This document shows positions 1 through 7,859 of a stretch of 22,791 nt of DNA, piece by piece. The stretch is from contig DASUZD010000131.1 in assembly GCA_036377055.1 (NCBI GenBank), positions 1 through 22,791 on the forward strand, in the 5' to 3' direction. This DNA comes from DASUZD01 sp036377055 (GTDB lineage: Bacteria; Actinomycetota; Thermoleophilia; Gaiellales; Gaiellaceae). Below the pieces are notes generated by a model. That model did not search any database. It was not told the DNA's origin and worked only from the letters and a program-made list of their open reading frames with translations. Both the position numbers and the translations under genes were made by a program. Position 1 is the stretch's first letter, and each line of letters begins with the position of its first letter.

Positions 1-1
1 T

Positions 2-652
2 ACGAAGGACTTCAACGACCAGATGAAGTCGCGCATCCCGTACGTGTTCGCCTTTGTCTTGGGCCTCGCGTTCCTCTTGCTCCTGATGACGTTCCGCTCG
101 ATCGTGATCCCGATCAAGTCGATCCTGCTCAACCTGCTCTCCGTCGGCTCGGCTTACGGGATCCTTGTCCTGATCTTCCAGCACAGCTGGGCCGAGGGCA
201 TCCTCGGCTTCAACTCGACCGGCGCGATCACCTCGTGGTTGCCGCTGTTCCTGTTCGTCGTGCTCTTCGGGCTGTCGATGGACTACCACGTCTTCATCCT
301 CAGCCGCGTCAAGGAGCTCGTCGACCGCGGGATGAAGACCGAGCACGCCGTCTCCTACGGCATCCGCCAGACCGCCGGGACGGTGACGAGCGCGGCGATC
401 GTGATGGTGGCGGTGTTCGCGATCTTCGCGACGCTGCGCTCGATCGACATGAAACAGATGGGCGTCGGCCTGTCGGTCGCGGTGCTGATCGACGCCACCG
501 TGATCCGCGCCGTGCTGCTGCCGTCGGCGATGAAGCTGCTCGGCGAGTGGAACTGGTACCTGCCGCGCTGGCTCGAGTGGCTGCCGTCGCTCTCTGCCGA
601 GGGCGCCGCTGAGAAGGCGCCCGAGGCGCCAGCCGTTCCGGCTGGCAACTGA
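2..652 (+). CDS. MMPL family transporter, C-terminal part (5' end outside window)
   Basis: This is the C-terminal end of an RND/MMPL-type membrane transporter. The frame is open to the window edge, so the gene starts upstream; the first Met in view (base 23) is probably internal. About five hydrophobic helices are visible. The motif GLSMDYHVFILSR falls in the helix that carries the conserved Asp-Tyr pair thought to relay protons in MmpL-type pumps. It is followed by the amphipathic stretch before GIRQTAGTVTSAA and by the closing helices, and the tail is rich in Ala, Pro and Glu. Family members export lipids or small molecules using proton-motive force; the substrate cannot be read here. It ends 22 bases before the monooxygenase gene, so the two are probably cotranscribed. 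Confidence 0.88.
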   Translation, partial: TKDFNDQMKSRIPYVFAFVLGLAFLLLLMTFRSIVIPIKSILLNLLSVGSAYGILVLIFQHSWAEGILGFNSTGAITSWLPLFLFVVLFGLSMDYHVFILSRVKELVDRGMKTEHAVSYGIRQTAGTVTSAAIVMVAVFAIFATLRSIDMKQMGVGLSVAVLIDATVIRAVLLPSAMKLLGEWNWYLPRWLEWLPSLSAEGAAEKAPEAPAVPAGN

Positions 653-674
653 CGAAGAAAGGGGTCTACACGAA

Positions 675-1811
675 ATGAGCTCGACCGAACCGTTCAGCGA
701 CTCGCGCGCTCACGGGCGCGTCGACGTGGCCGTGATCGGCGCCGGCCAGGCGGGACTCACGATGGGGTACTACCTCGCTCGCCAGCGCCGCCGCTTCGTG
801 ATCCTCGAGGCCGCCTCCTCGATCGGCGCCGCCTGGCGGACACGCTGGGACTCGCTGCTCCTCTTCACGCCACGCCGCTATTCGGCGCTGGCCGGGCTCG
901 CGTTCCCGGGCGACCCGGACGGCTACCCGACGCGCGACGACGTCATCGCCTATCTCGAGCAGTACGCCGCGACATTCGAGCTCCCGGTCGAGCTCGACAG
1001 CGGCGTTCGCAGGCTCACGGCTGCAGACGGCAGCCTCGTGCTCGAGCTGGACGACCGCAGCATCGAAGCCGACCAGGTCGTCGTCGCTACCGGGCCGTTC
1101 CAGGTACCGAACGTGCCGCGGCTCGCCGGCGACCTCGCGCCGGAGGTCTTCCAGACGCACAGCACCGGCTACATGCGGCCGAGCGACGTGCCCGAGCGGA
1201 CCGTTCTCGTGGTCGGCGGCGGGAACACGGGCTACCAGATCGCGAAGGAGATGTCTGCGACGCGCGCGGTTCATCTCGCCGTCGGGTCACGCCAGAAGCC
1301 GCTGCCACAGCGTCTTCTCGGTCGTGACCTCTTCTGGTGGCTGACGAAGACCCGGCTGATCGACCAGAGCATCGACTCACGGATCGGGCGGCGTCTCCAA
1401 AGCGAGGACACCTTGATCGGGTCGAGCCCGCGCGAGCTGAAGCGGCGCCACGGGGTCGACATCAAGCCGCGTGTCCTGGGCGCGAGCGGGCGGACGATTA
1501 GCTTCGCCAACGGCGAAGAGCTCGACGTCGACGCCGTCATCTGGGCGACCGGTTACCGCTCCGACTATTCGTGGATCGAGGCGCCCGTGCTCGATCGCGA
1601 CGGCCGTGTTCGGCACCGACGCGGGGTTACGGACGTCCCCGGTCTCTACTTCCTGGGACTCACGTGGCAGCACACCCGCGGATCGGCGCTGATCGGCTGG
1701 GTCAAGGGCGACGCCGAGTTCCTCAGCAGGCAGATCGCAGAGGTGCCGGCGCCGCGAGCCGAGACAACGCGGCCCGCGCCTCAACCTCTCGGCGTCACGG
1801 AAGGAGCCTGA
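675..1811 (+). CDS. Flavin-containing monooxygenase-like FAD/NAD(P)H oxidoreductase
   Basis: A 378-residue flavoprotein of the FMO/CzcO-like group. The N-terminal FAD-binding Rossmann motif is VIGAGQAG (G22, G24, G27). An FMO-type fingerprint, VFQTHSTGY, follows at about residue 155. The second NAD(P)H-binding Rossmann motif is VVGGGNTG (G181, G183, G186), and the late ATGY motif lies in VIWATGYRSDY. Length and motif order are normal for single-subunit monooxygenases that oxygenate soft nucleophiles or carbonyls; the substrate is not evident. The ATG at 675 is preceded by an AAAGGGG ribosome site about 8 bases upstream. The stop TGA (1809-1811) abuts the ATG of the multicopper oxidase, pointing to translational coupling. 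A role in metal or metalloid stress is inferred only from that neighbour. Confidence 0.9.
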   Translation: MSSTEPFSDSRAHGRVDVAVIGAGQAGLTMGYYLARQRRRFVILEAASSIGAAWRTRWDSLLLFTPRRYSALAGLAFPGDPDGYPTRDDVIAYLEQYAATFELPVELDSGVRRLTAADGSLVLELDDRSIEADQVVVATGPFQVPNVPRLAGDLAPEVFQTHSTGYMRPSDVPERTVLVVGGGNTGYQIAKEMSATRAVHLAVGSRQKPLPQRLLGRDLFWWLTKTRLIDQSIDSRIGRRLQSEDTLIGSSPRELKRRHGVDIKPRVLGASGRTISFANGEELDVDAVIWATGYRSDYSWIEAPVLDRDGRVRHRRGVTDVPGLYFLGLTWQHTRGSALIGWVKGDAEFLSRQIAEVPAPRAETTRPAPQPLGVTEGA

Positions 1812-3530
1812 ATGGACGAGCACGCTCACGATCACGGCGACCAGTTCGCGACCGCCACCGCCGGGCTGCCCCAAGCGAGTCGCTCCGCCGTCGTCGACGT
1901 CGCCGACGGCGAAAGCTTCGCGCTCCGGATCGCTTCGGTCAGCAAGCAGGTCGGCGACGAAACCGTGCGGATGCTCGCCTACAACGGCTCGATCCCGGGT
2001 CCAACGCTCCGCGTCCGCCAGGGCTCCGAGATCGGCGTCGACGTCACCAACGAGGGAGATCTCGAGGCGACGGTGCACTGGCACGGGCTGCGGCTCGACA
2101 ACCGCTACGACGGCACGGACGAGACGCAGGCGCCGATGCCGATCGGCGGGACGTTCTCATATCGGATCGAGTTTCCCGATCCAGGCGTGTACTGGTACCA
2201 CCCACACATCCGCGAGGACTACGGCCAGGAGATGGGCCTGTACGCGAACCTCCTCGTCGTACCCGCCGAACCGGACTACTGGCCCCCGGCGTATGGCGAG
2301 GAGCTGCTGACGCTCGACGACGTCCTGATCGAGGACGGGAGCGTCGCCCCCTTCAGCCGCTCCGAGACGACGTATGCGGCGATGGGTCGCTTCGGCAACA
2401 TCATGCTCGTCGCCGGCGAGACCGACCTCTCGCTAGCGGCGAAGCGCGGCGAGGTCGTCCGCTTCTACCTCACGAATACCGCCAATACACGCGTCTTCAA
2501 CGTGGCGCTACCGGGCGCGCGGATGAAGCTCGTCGGCGGCGACAGCGGCCGGTGCGAGCGCGAGCAGCTCGTCGAGTCCGTGGTCATCGCGCCCTCGGAG
2601 CGCGCCGTGATCGACGTCCTGTTCGAGGAGCCGGGCGAGCTGACGCTCGAGCACCGCACTCCGGAGCGGACGTATCGATTGGCGACGATCGAGGTCAGCG
2701 ACGAGCCGGCAGTGCCATCACTCGTCGAGCAGTTCGAGATCCTGCGCCACAACCCTGAGTGGGCGGCCGAGCGCGAGCGGCTCGCGCCGTACTTCGACGC
2801 CCCGCCCGACAAGACACTCGCGCTCGACGCCGAGATGGACATGGGCGCACCCGAGGGTCCGGTCGTCTACGCCTGCCCGATGCACCCCGAGGTCGTCAGC
2901 GACGAACCCGGCCGCTGCCCGAAATGCGGAATGAAGCTCCTCGCGACCGCAGCGAGCGGCTACGTCTGCCCAATGCACCCCGAGGTGGTCAGCGACAAGC
3001 CCGATCACTGCCCGAAGTGCGGCATGAAGCTGCTGCCGGCCGAGCTCGTCGCGCAAGCATCGACACACGGCGGACACGAGCATGCACACCACGGCGGCGA
3101 CGAGCCGCAGGGCGACTTCGCCGGCATCGAATGGGAAGACGACATGGTCGACGTCAACCGGATCACGACGCCGGCCAACATGCACTGGAACCTGGTCGAC
3201 CGCGAGACCGGCGCCGTCAACCACGCGATCAGCTGGCAGTTCCGCGTCGGCGACCAGGTCAAGCTACGCCTGGTCAACGAGACGGACTCCGACCATCCGA
3301 TGCACCACCCGTTTCACATCCACGGCGCCGGGCGGTTCGTTGTTCTCGCGCGTGACGGTGTGCCGGAGCAGAACCTCGTCTGGAAGGACACCGTGCTCGT
3401 CCGCACCGGCGAGACGGTCGACATCCTGCTCGACGTCACCAATCCCGGGCGCTGGATGGCCCACTGCCACATCGCCGAGCACCATGAGAGCGGGATGATG
3501 TTCAGCTTCGACGTCGTACCCGCAGGGTGA
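1812..3530 (+). CDS. Multicopper oxidase with two internal heavy-metal-binding (HMBD) motifs
   Basis: A 572-residue multicopper oxidase that would couple one-electron oxidation of a substrate to reduction of O2 to water. All four copper-ligand blocks are visible: HWHG (H89, H91), YHPH (H130, H132), HPFHIHG (H499, H502, H504) and HCHIAEH (H551, C552, H553, H557), with axial M562 for the type 1 copper. Between the early cupredoxin part and the last one are two near-identical 31-residue modules (C355-M374 and C386-M405). Each has the pattern CPMHPEV...CPKCGMK, typical of the HMBD of copper and heavy-metal transport proteins. The N-terminus (HAHDHGDQ) and the stretch after the modules (HGGHEHAHH) are His-rich. 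No signal peptide is apparent. An AAGGAG ribosome site lies 5 bases before ATG 1812. Copper, manganese or metalloid detoxification is an inference. Confidence 0.92.
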   Translation: MDEHAHDHGDQFATATAGLPQASRSAVVDVADGESFALRIASVSKQVGDETVRMLAYNGSIPGPTLRVRQGSEIGVDVTNEGDLEATVHWHGLRLDNRYDGTDETQAPMPIGGTFSYRIEFPDPGVYWYHPHIREDYGQEMGLYANLLVVPAEPDYWPPAYGEELLTLDDVLIEDGSVAPFSRSETTYAAMGRFGNIMLVAGETDLSLAAKRGEVVRFYLTNTANTRVFNVALPGARMKLVGGDSGRCEREQLVESVVIAPSERAVIDVLFEEPGELTLEHRTPERTYRLATIEVSDEPAVPSLVEQFEILRHNPEWAAERERLAPYFDAPPDKTLALDAEMDMGAPEGPVVYACPMHPEVVSDEPGRCPKCGMKLLATAASGYVCPMHPEVVSDKPDHCPKCGMKLLPAELVAQASTHGGHEHAHHGGDEPQGDFAGIEWEDDMVDVNRITTPANMHWNLVDRETGAVNHAISWQFRVGDQVKLRLVNETDSDHPMHHPFHIHGAGRFVVLARDGVPEQNLVWKDTVLVRTGETVDILLDVTNPGRWMAHCHIAEHHESGMMFSFDVVPAG

Positions 3531-3967
3531 GCGTCGTCTCTCTCGCACAGCCGGTTCGCGCGGCGTGGCGGCCGGCTGTTCTCTGGGGACTGATCGTCGG
3601 AGTCGCGCAGGCCGCCTCACCGGTTGCGCTTTGGTGGCTCGATGCGGCGACCGTTTACGCGCTCGGGCTGGTGGTGATCGCCCCGGTCTACATCGGCTTC
3701 GCGGTCGCCGACGGACGCCGAAGGGTTCTCGCCGTCGAGACCGGTGTCGCCAGCGTCTTCGTGATCATCGCTGCGGCGGCGGTTACTGGCACACCGTGGC
3801 TACTCGTCGCCGGCCTCGCGGGCCACGGTTTCAAGGATCTCTGGCAGCACCGGCGTCAGTTCGTTGCGAACACGCGCTGGTGGCCTCCGTTCTGTCTGGT
3901 CGTCGATTTCGCGGTCGCAGCGATCCTCGCCGTCGAGATCGTCGCGGGCGTGCATTTCCACCAATAG
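3527..3967 (+). CDS. Small multi-pass membrane protein of unknown function
   Basis: A 146-residue protein with about four hydrophobic helices: roughly residues 17-35, 43-60, 69-92 and 123-140. A charged loop, HGFKDLWQHRRQF, sits before the last helix. The GTG start overlaps the stop of the multicopper oxidase by four bases (GTGA), so it is very probably cotranslated and may act with that enzyme at the membrane. I do not recognise a named family. The gene ends 26 bases before a strong hairpin (3994-4020), so it is the last gene of the operon. Confidence 0.75.
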   Translation: MSVVSLAQPVRAAWRPAVLWGLIVGVAQAASPVALWWLDAATVYALGLVVIAPVYIGFAVADGRRRVLAVETGVASVFVIIAAAAVTGTPWLLVAGLAGHGFKDLWQHRRQFVANTRWWPPFCLVVDFAVAAILAVEIVAGVHFHQ

Positions 3968-3993
3968 GCGTTTGCGCGGCGGTGGCCTCGTGC

Positions 3994-4020
3994 AGAGGGG
4001 CCGGCGGAGCCGACCCCTCT
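3994..4020. terminator. Hairpin terminator, possibly bidirectional
   Basis: AGAGGGG pairs with CCCCTCT and an inner CGGC pairs with GCCG around a GGA loop, with single unpaired bases between the two stems. It lies 26 bases after the membrane-protein stop on the plus strand. It is also 12 bases beyond the 3' end of the displaced tRNA-Ser fragment on the minus strand. It could therefore have ended both the operon and the original tRNA-Ser(CGA) transcript. There is no clear T-run. Confidence 0.6.
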
Positions 4021-4030
4021 TGGGCGGTTA

Positions 4031-4090
4031 AGCGGAGGGGGAGGGATTTGAACCCTCGACGGACCCAGAGGCCCGTAACGGTTTTCGAGA
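4031..4090 (-). repeat. Distal att-like repeat: displaced 3' part of tRNA-Ser(CGA)
   Basis: It is identical over 60 bases to 8093-8152. It holds the 3' side of the anticodon loop, the variable arm, T arm and acceptor 3' strand of tRNA-Ser. The 5' half is missing, so no functional tRNA can be made here. The match ends abruptly at 4090/4091. Confidence 0.85.
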
Positions 4091-4136
4091 TCTGCTCAGC
4101 TGGTCTTCCTGACTATTTCGTTTCATCGTTAGCTTC

Positions 4137-4161
4137 GGCGGACCCTCGCCGACGGTCCGCC
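4137..4161 (-). terminator. GC hairpin after the small minus-strand ORF
   Basis: GGCGGACC (4137-4144) pairs perfectly with GGTCCGCC (4154-4161) around a 9-base loop. It starts 6 bases after the stop of the 53-codon minus-strand ORF, as a terminator would. No T-run follows, so termination is uncertain. Confidence 0.35.
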
Positions 4162-4167
4162 CGGGGG

Positions 4168-4329
4168 TCAGCGATCCCGGAGGTGCAGGTCAGCCCACAG
4201 ACGTTTGTGTACGCCGGCCATGCCGTCATGAGCGTTCATCTGTGGCAGCGCGTGGCTCGCGGACGCGTAGCTGAGCACAGCCGCCGCAGCGACCGCCGCG
4301 AGGAAAGACTGGATGGATGCTCTGCGCAT
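4168..4329 (-). CDS. Candidate small secreted protein, 53 aa
   Basis: A short ORF starting at ATG 4329. The N-terminus MRRASIQ is followed by a hydrophobic core (FLAAVAAAAVLSYAS) and an ASASHA stretch resembling a signal peptidase site near residue 26. That would leave a mature peptide of about 27 residues with several His and Met. An alternative GTG start lies two codons upstream. There is no clear ribosome site, and Ala-rich chance ORFs are common at this GC content, so the call is tentative. A hairpin follows the stop. It lies in the putative island, transcribed away from the large oxidase gene. I do not recognise a family. Confidence 0.33.
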   Translation of the reverse strand: MRRASIQSFLAAVAAAAVLSYASASHALPQMNAHDGMAGVHKRLWADLHLRDR

Positions 4330-4657
4330 CGCCACCGAAGCTAGCGCTCAGGCCCGCGAGGTGCGCCCCTTAAACCGTCGGTGGGCTTGGGCGCAGGCGT
4401 GGTCGCCAAAACCTCCTGGAGCTAGTCGGACGACTCGACCGTCAGGGCCCCTAGCCGGGTCTGGAAGCGTCGACTTGACAAGGGACGGCACGCGTGGGAG
4501 CCTGGGGGCGAAGCAACGAGAGCGAGGTACAGCGGTGTGTGGTGCCTCGTTGCTGCGGCCGGTCAGATCGTCGGCGTGACGATCGCGTGGGCTTTGTCTG
4601 CCAGCCGCGGGTGAGCCGAGCTCGCCTTGCCATATCGCATCGGCAATAGGAGGTCCA
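4330..4657. other. Non-coding leader of the large oxidase gene
   Basis: No gene is supported in this stretch. A TTGACA hexamer at 4475-4480 matches a -35 box, but no good -10 lies at the expected distance. The end carries a strong ribosome site, AGGAGG, about 5 bases before ATG 4658. The length would allow a regulated promoter or a long 5' UTR; no operator is recognised. Confidence 0.3.
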
Positions 4658-7600
4658 ATGGCGGTTCGCGACGTTTACTTGAAGATCGAGCAGATCGCCG
4701 GCTACAGCCCGGTCGAGCCGGAGACAAAGGTGACGCCGCCGAAGGCGTACAAGCGCGATTGCATGCGGAACGTCGGCCACGAGGATGCGACGATCCCGCA
4801 GTCGGAGGTGGACGCGCGCCGGCTGAACGCGCTCGTGTACCGCGAGTACCTCGATGCCGCCTACCTCATCCCGAAGCCGGACAAGATCGTTCTCGCGGAC
4901 ATCAACGAGCCGGGCTTCAGCCGCCGCGTCCCCGGCACCGTGATCTACGCGTTCCCCGGCGACCGACTCCGCATCCACGTCCTGAACGCGGACATCATGC
5001 CGCACAGCTTCCACGTCCACGGCCTCGTCTACGGGATCGACTCCGACGGCTCGTGGCCGTTCGGCACGCAAGCGAGCGACGGCCGCCGCTCGGACGAGAT
5101 CTGCCCCGGACAGACATGGACGTACACCTTTGACGTGACGAACGAGTCCCTAGGTGCATGGCCGTTCCACGACCACTCGTCGCGGATGATCTCCGAGAGT
5201 GTCGACCGCGGCCTGTTCGGCGGCATCGTCGTCCAGCCGCGGCAGCGTCGGCCGCCTTTCCCGCCGCTCGAGCTTCCTCCGTTCGTGAAGAAGTTCCTCG
5301 ACGAGCCGCCGCGGCCCTTGCCGTCACCGTTGCCGCCTGCTCCCTTCCCGCACGTACCGAGCCCGCCGCCGCCGCGGCCCGGGCCCGTCCCGCCGGGACC
5401 GGTGATCGAGGCTGTCCCGATGGCGATGGCGATGCGAATGCCTGCCCTGCGGCCGATGCAACCGCCCGGCTCGACCGAGCCGCCGGATCCGTTCCCCGAT
5501 CCGCGCCCGCCGCTCGGTCATCCGCAGCTCGAGCTCATCCGAGAGTACCTCGAGGACTGGGTGCACCGGCACGAGCTCTTTCCGATCCCGCGCCCCCCGA
5601 GCGTCCTCCACGTTCCCCTCTTCTTCCACTTCATGAGCGGCAGCGGGGCTACGCCCGCGTTCAATAGCGGCCCGCTTGCGCCTGGAGCGCCTGCGTTCGA
5701 GGTCAAGTTCGGGGCCGCCGGTACGTTCGGATACCACTGCAGCTTCCATCCGGTGATGCAGGGCACGGTGACGGTCGCGCCGGGGAACCCGACCGACGCC
5801 ACCGTGAGCATCCAGGACGCGCCGGTGATGGGCTTCAATCCGGCATCCGTGGCGGTCGCGCCCGGCGGCACTGTCCATTGGACGCCGGGGACGCCGCCGA
5901 CGCAGGTGCAGACGCATACGGTGACGGAGAACGGCGGCGGGCTGCCCTCCTACTGCTTCAACGGCCGCTCGTTCGTCGGCAATACGCCGACGATCCTCGC
6001 CGAGGCGGGCCAGCGGATCCGCTGGTACGTCTTCAACCTCGACCTCGGCATGGCCTGGCACAACTTCCACACGCACGGCCAGCGCTGGCAGTTCGGAGGG
6101 GAGACGATCGACACACGCAGCCTCGGGCCGGCCGAGTCCTTCGTCGCCGAGACAATCGCCCCGCCCGCCGTGCTCCTGCCGGAGGCGATCCAGGCGACGC
6201 AGGACCCCGCCAAGAGGCCCGCGGGCGCGCAGGCCTATCGCCTCAGGGGCGACTTCCTCGTGCACTGTCACGTCGAGATGCACATGCAGCAAGGGCTCGT
6301 CGCCCTGTTGCGCTCACACCAGACCGTGTGGCTGACAGCGGCGCAGCGCAAGCAGCTCGAGGACGAGATCGGCTTGCCGCTCGACCCCGGCGACAACGCC
6401 TGCCCCGCCGTCGTCCCCGATCGCTGCGAGACGGCCGCTTGCGGGCGCTGGGAGGAGGTCGCCGGCGCACCTGAGGTGACCATGATGCACTCCGCGCTCG
6501 TGCCGGAGACGACCAAAGTCCTCTTCTGGGGCTACGGCCGCGCCGACCAGTCCCGGATGTATGACTACGGTGCCGCCCCGGGCTATTCGCCGCCGGCAAA
6601 CCAGCCGGTCGATGTCGCCCCTGTTGCAGGCGACTTCAACTCCTCGAACCTCCACTCCGCCGCGCACGCGTTCGCGGCCGATGGGCGCCTTCTCGCCCAC
6701 GGGGGTGAGACGCAAGGCGACCAGCAAGCATTCCTGTTCACGCCCGGCACGGTGACCTGGAGCCGCACGGCCGCGACCGCGAGCGGGCGCTTCTATGCGA
6801 GCACGCTCACGCTCGCCGACGGCAAGCTGCTGACCCTGTACGGCAACGACGCCTCGATCGAGGTCTACGACCCCGGGCCCGGAACCTGGTCGGCGCCGAA
6901 GTCGTTCCCGGCCGGCTTCGACTACGCCTTCTATCCGTGGACCTATCTCCTGCCCGGCGGCGAGCTCTTCATCGCCGGCCACCAGGACACGACGCGGCGC
7001 TTCGACTGGACGCCCGACCCGATCGTCCAAGATCCGGCGAAGGTGTGGACGACCGTCTTCGGCGACCGCAGCCCGGGCGGCGCCGAGAAAGGCACCTCGG
7101 TGCTGCTGCCGTTGCGGCCGCCGAGCTACGCGCCGCGGGTGCTCAACGCGGCGGGCAGCACGGCCTCGACGCAACAGAGCTCGGAGTGGATCGATCTCTC
7201 AGCCGCAACGCCGGCGTGGACGGCGCTCGGAAACTTGAACGTGCCGCGCCCGGATCAGTGCACGAGCGTTCTCCTGCCGGACGGCCGAGTCTTCATCGCC
7301 GGGGGCGTCTCCGGCTCCCCGGGGCCGGCGGAGATCTTCGATTCCGACAACCCAGCTGCCGGCTGGCTCTTGTGCGGAGACATGAAGTACGAACGCGGCT
7401 ACCACTCCTCGGCGATCCTCCTCGCCGACGGCAGCGTCTTCGTGGGCGGAGATCCCCAAGGCGGCGCAGGCCCCACTCCGCACGAGCGCTTCTTCCCCGC
7501 CTACTTCTACACGACGCGCCCAACGATCACAGGAGCACCGCCCGCGGTTGTCTACGGCGCCGGCTTCACGATCAATACGCCCGACGCGCCAACGATTGCG

Positions 7601-7813
7601 GAGGTCGTCCTCCTCCGGCCCGGTGCGGTCACGCACGGGTGGAACCAGTCGCAGCGCGTCGTCGGCTGCGCGATCACAGGCGGAGGCGCGGCGACCGTGC
7701 AGGCGACGGCTCCGCCCGACGGCAACGTCGCCCAGCCCGGTCCCTACCTGCTCTTTATCGTCACGAGCGGGCGGATACCCTCGGAAGGGAGGTGGATCAC
7801 GGTCGGCCCATGA
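4658..7813 (+). CDS. Chimeric copper protein: multicopper oxidase + plastocyanin-like + galactose-oxidase-like domain
   Basis: A 1051-residue mosaic. Residues about 85-185 form a cupredoxin domain with HSFHVHG (H116, H119, H121) and FHDH (H171, H173). Residues about 185-300 are a Pro-rich linker. Residues about 315-375 are plastocyanin-like, with a type 1 motif YHCSFHPVMQG (H360, C361, H364, M367). Residues about 380-560 complete the MCO with HNFHTHG (H468, H471, H473) and HCHVEMH (H536, C537, H538, H542; axial L547). Residues about 575-1051 resemble galactose/glyoxal oxidase: kelch-like repeats with Tyr713 (RFYAS), Tyr915-His916 (RGYHSS) and a C-terminal domain with His993 (VTHGWNQSQR). Ser667 (LHSAAHAF) stands where the Cys of the Tyr-Cys cofactor is expected. 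No signal peptide is visible. AGGAGG precedes the ATG. The substrate is unknown; it is the main cargo of the tRNA-bounded segment. Confidence 0.88.
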   Translation: MAVRDVYLKIEQIAGYSPVEPETKVTPPKAYKRDCMRNVGHEDATIPQSEVDARRLNALVYREYLDAAYLIPKPDKIVLADINEPGFSRRVPGTVIYAFPGDRLRIHVLNADIMPHSFHVHGLVYGIDSDGSWPFGTQASDGRRSDEICPGQTWTYTFDVTNESLGAWPFHDHSSRMISESVDRGLFGGIVVQPRQRRPPFPPLELPPFVKKFLDEPPRPLPSPLPPAPFPHVPSPPPPRPGPVPPGPVIEAVPMAMAMRMPALRPMQPPGSTEPPDPFPDPRPPLGHPQLELIREYLEDWVHRHELFPIPRPPSVLHVPLFFHFMSGSGATPAFNSGPLAPGAPAFEVKFGAAGTFGYHCSFHPVMQGTVTVAPGNPTDATVSIQDAPVMGFNPASVAVAPGGTVHWTPGTPPTQVQTHTVTENGGGLPSYCFNGRSFVGNTPTILAEAGQRIRWYVFNLDLGMAWHNFHTHGQRWQFGGETIDTRSLGPAESFVAETIAPPAVLLPEAIQATQDPAKRPAGAQAYRLRGDFLVHCHVEMHMQQGLVALLRSHQTVWLTAAQRKQLEDEIGLPLDPGDNACPAVVPDRCETAACGRWEEVAGAPEVTMMHSALVPETTKVLFWGYGRADQSRMYDYGAAPGYSPPANQPVDVAPVAGDFNSSNLHSAAHAFAADGRLLAHGGETQGDQQAFLFTPGTVTWSRTAATASGRFYASTLTLADGKLLTLYGNDASIEVYDPGPGTWSAPKSFPAGFDYAFYPWTYLLPGGELFIAGHQDTTRRFDWTPDPIVQDPAKVWTTVFGDRSPGGAEKGTSVLLPLRPPSYAPRVLNAAGSTASTQQSSEWIDLSAATPAWTALGNLNVPRPDQCTSVLLPDGRVFIAGGVSGSPGPAEIFDSDNPAAGWLLCGDMKYERGYHSSAILLADGSVFVGGDPQGGAGPTPHERFFPAYFYTTRPTITGAPPAVVYGAGFTINTPDAPTIAEVVLLRPGAVTHGWNQSQRVVGCAITGGGAATVQATAPPDGNVAQPGPYLLFIVTSGRIPSEGRWITVGP

Positions 7814-7859
7814 TGCGCCCGCCGCCATCCGCCAGCGGCACGCGAGCCGCGCGAGACGC

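Noticed and set aside
4031..4120. A complete second tRNA-Ser(CGA)
   Set aside because: Homology ends at the anticodon stem; the acceptor 5' strand and D arm are absent.
4475..4503. Promoter with TTGACA for the large oxidase gene
   Set aside because: The -35 match is exact but no acceptable -10 lies 16-18 bases downstream, so it is noted only in the leader entry.
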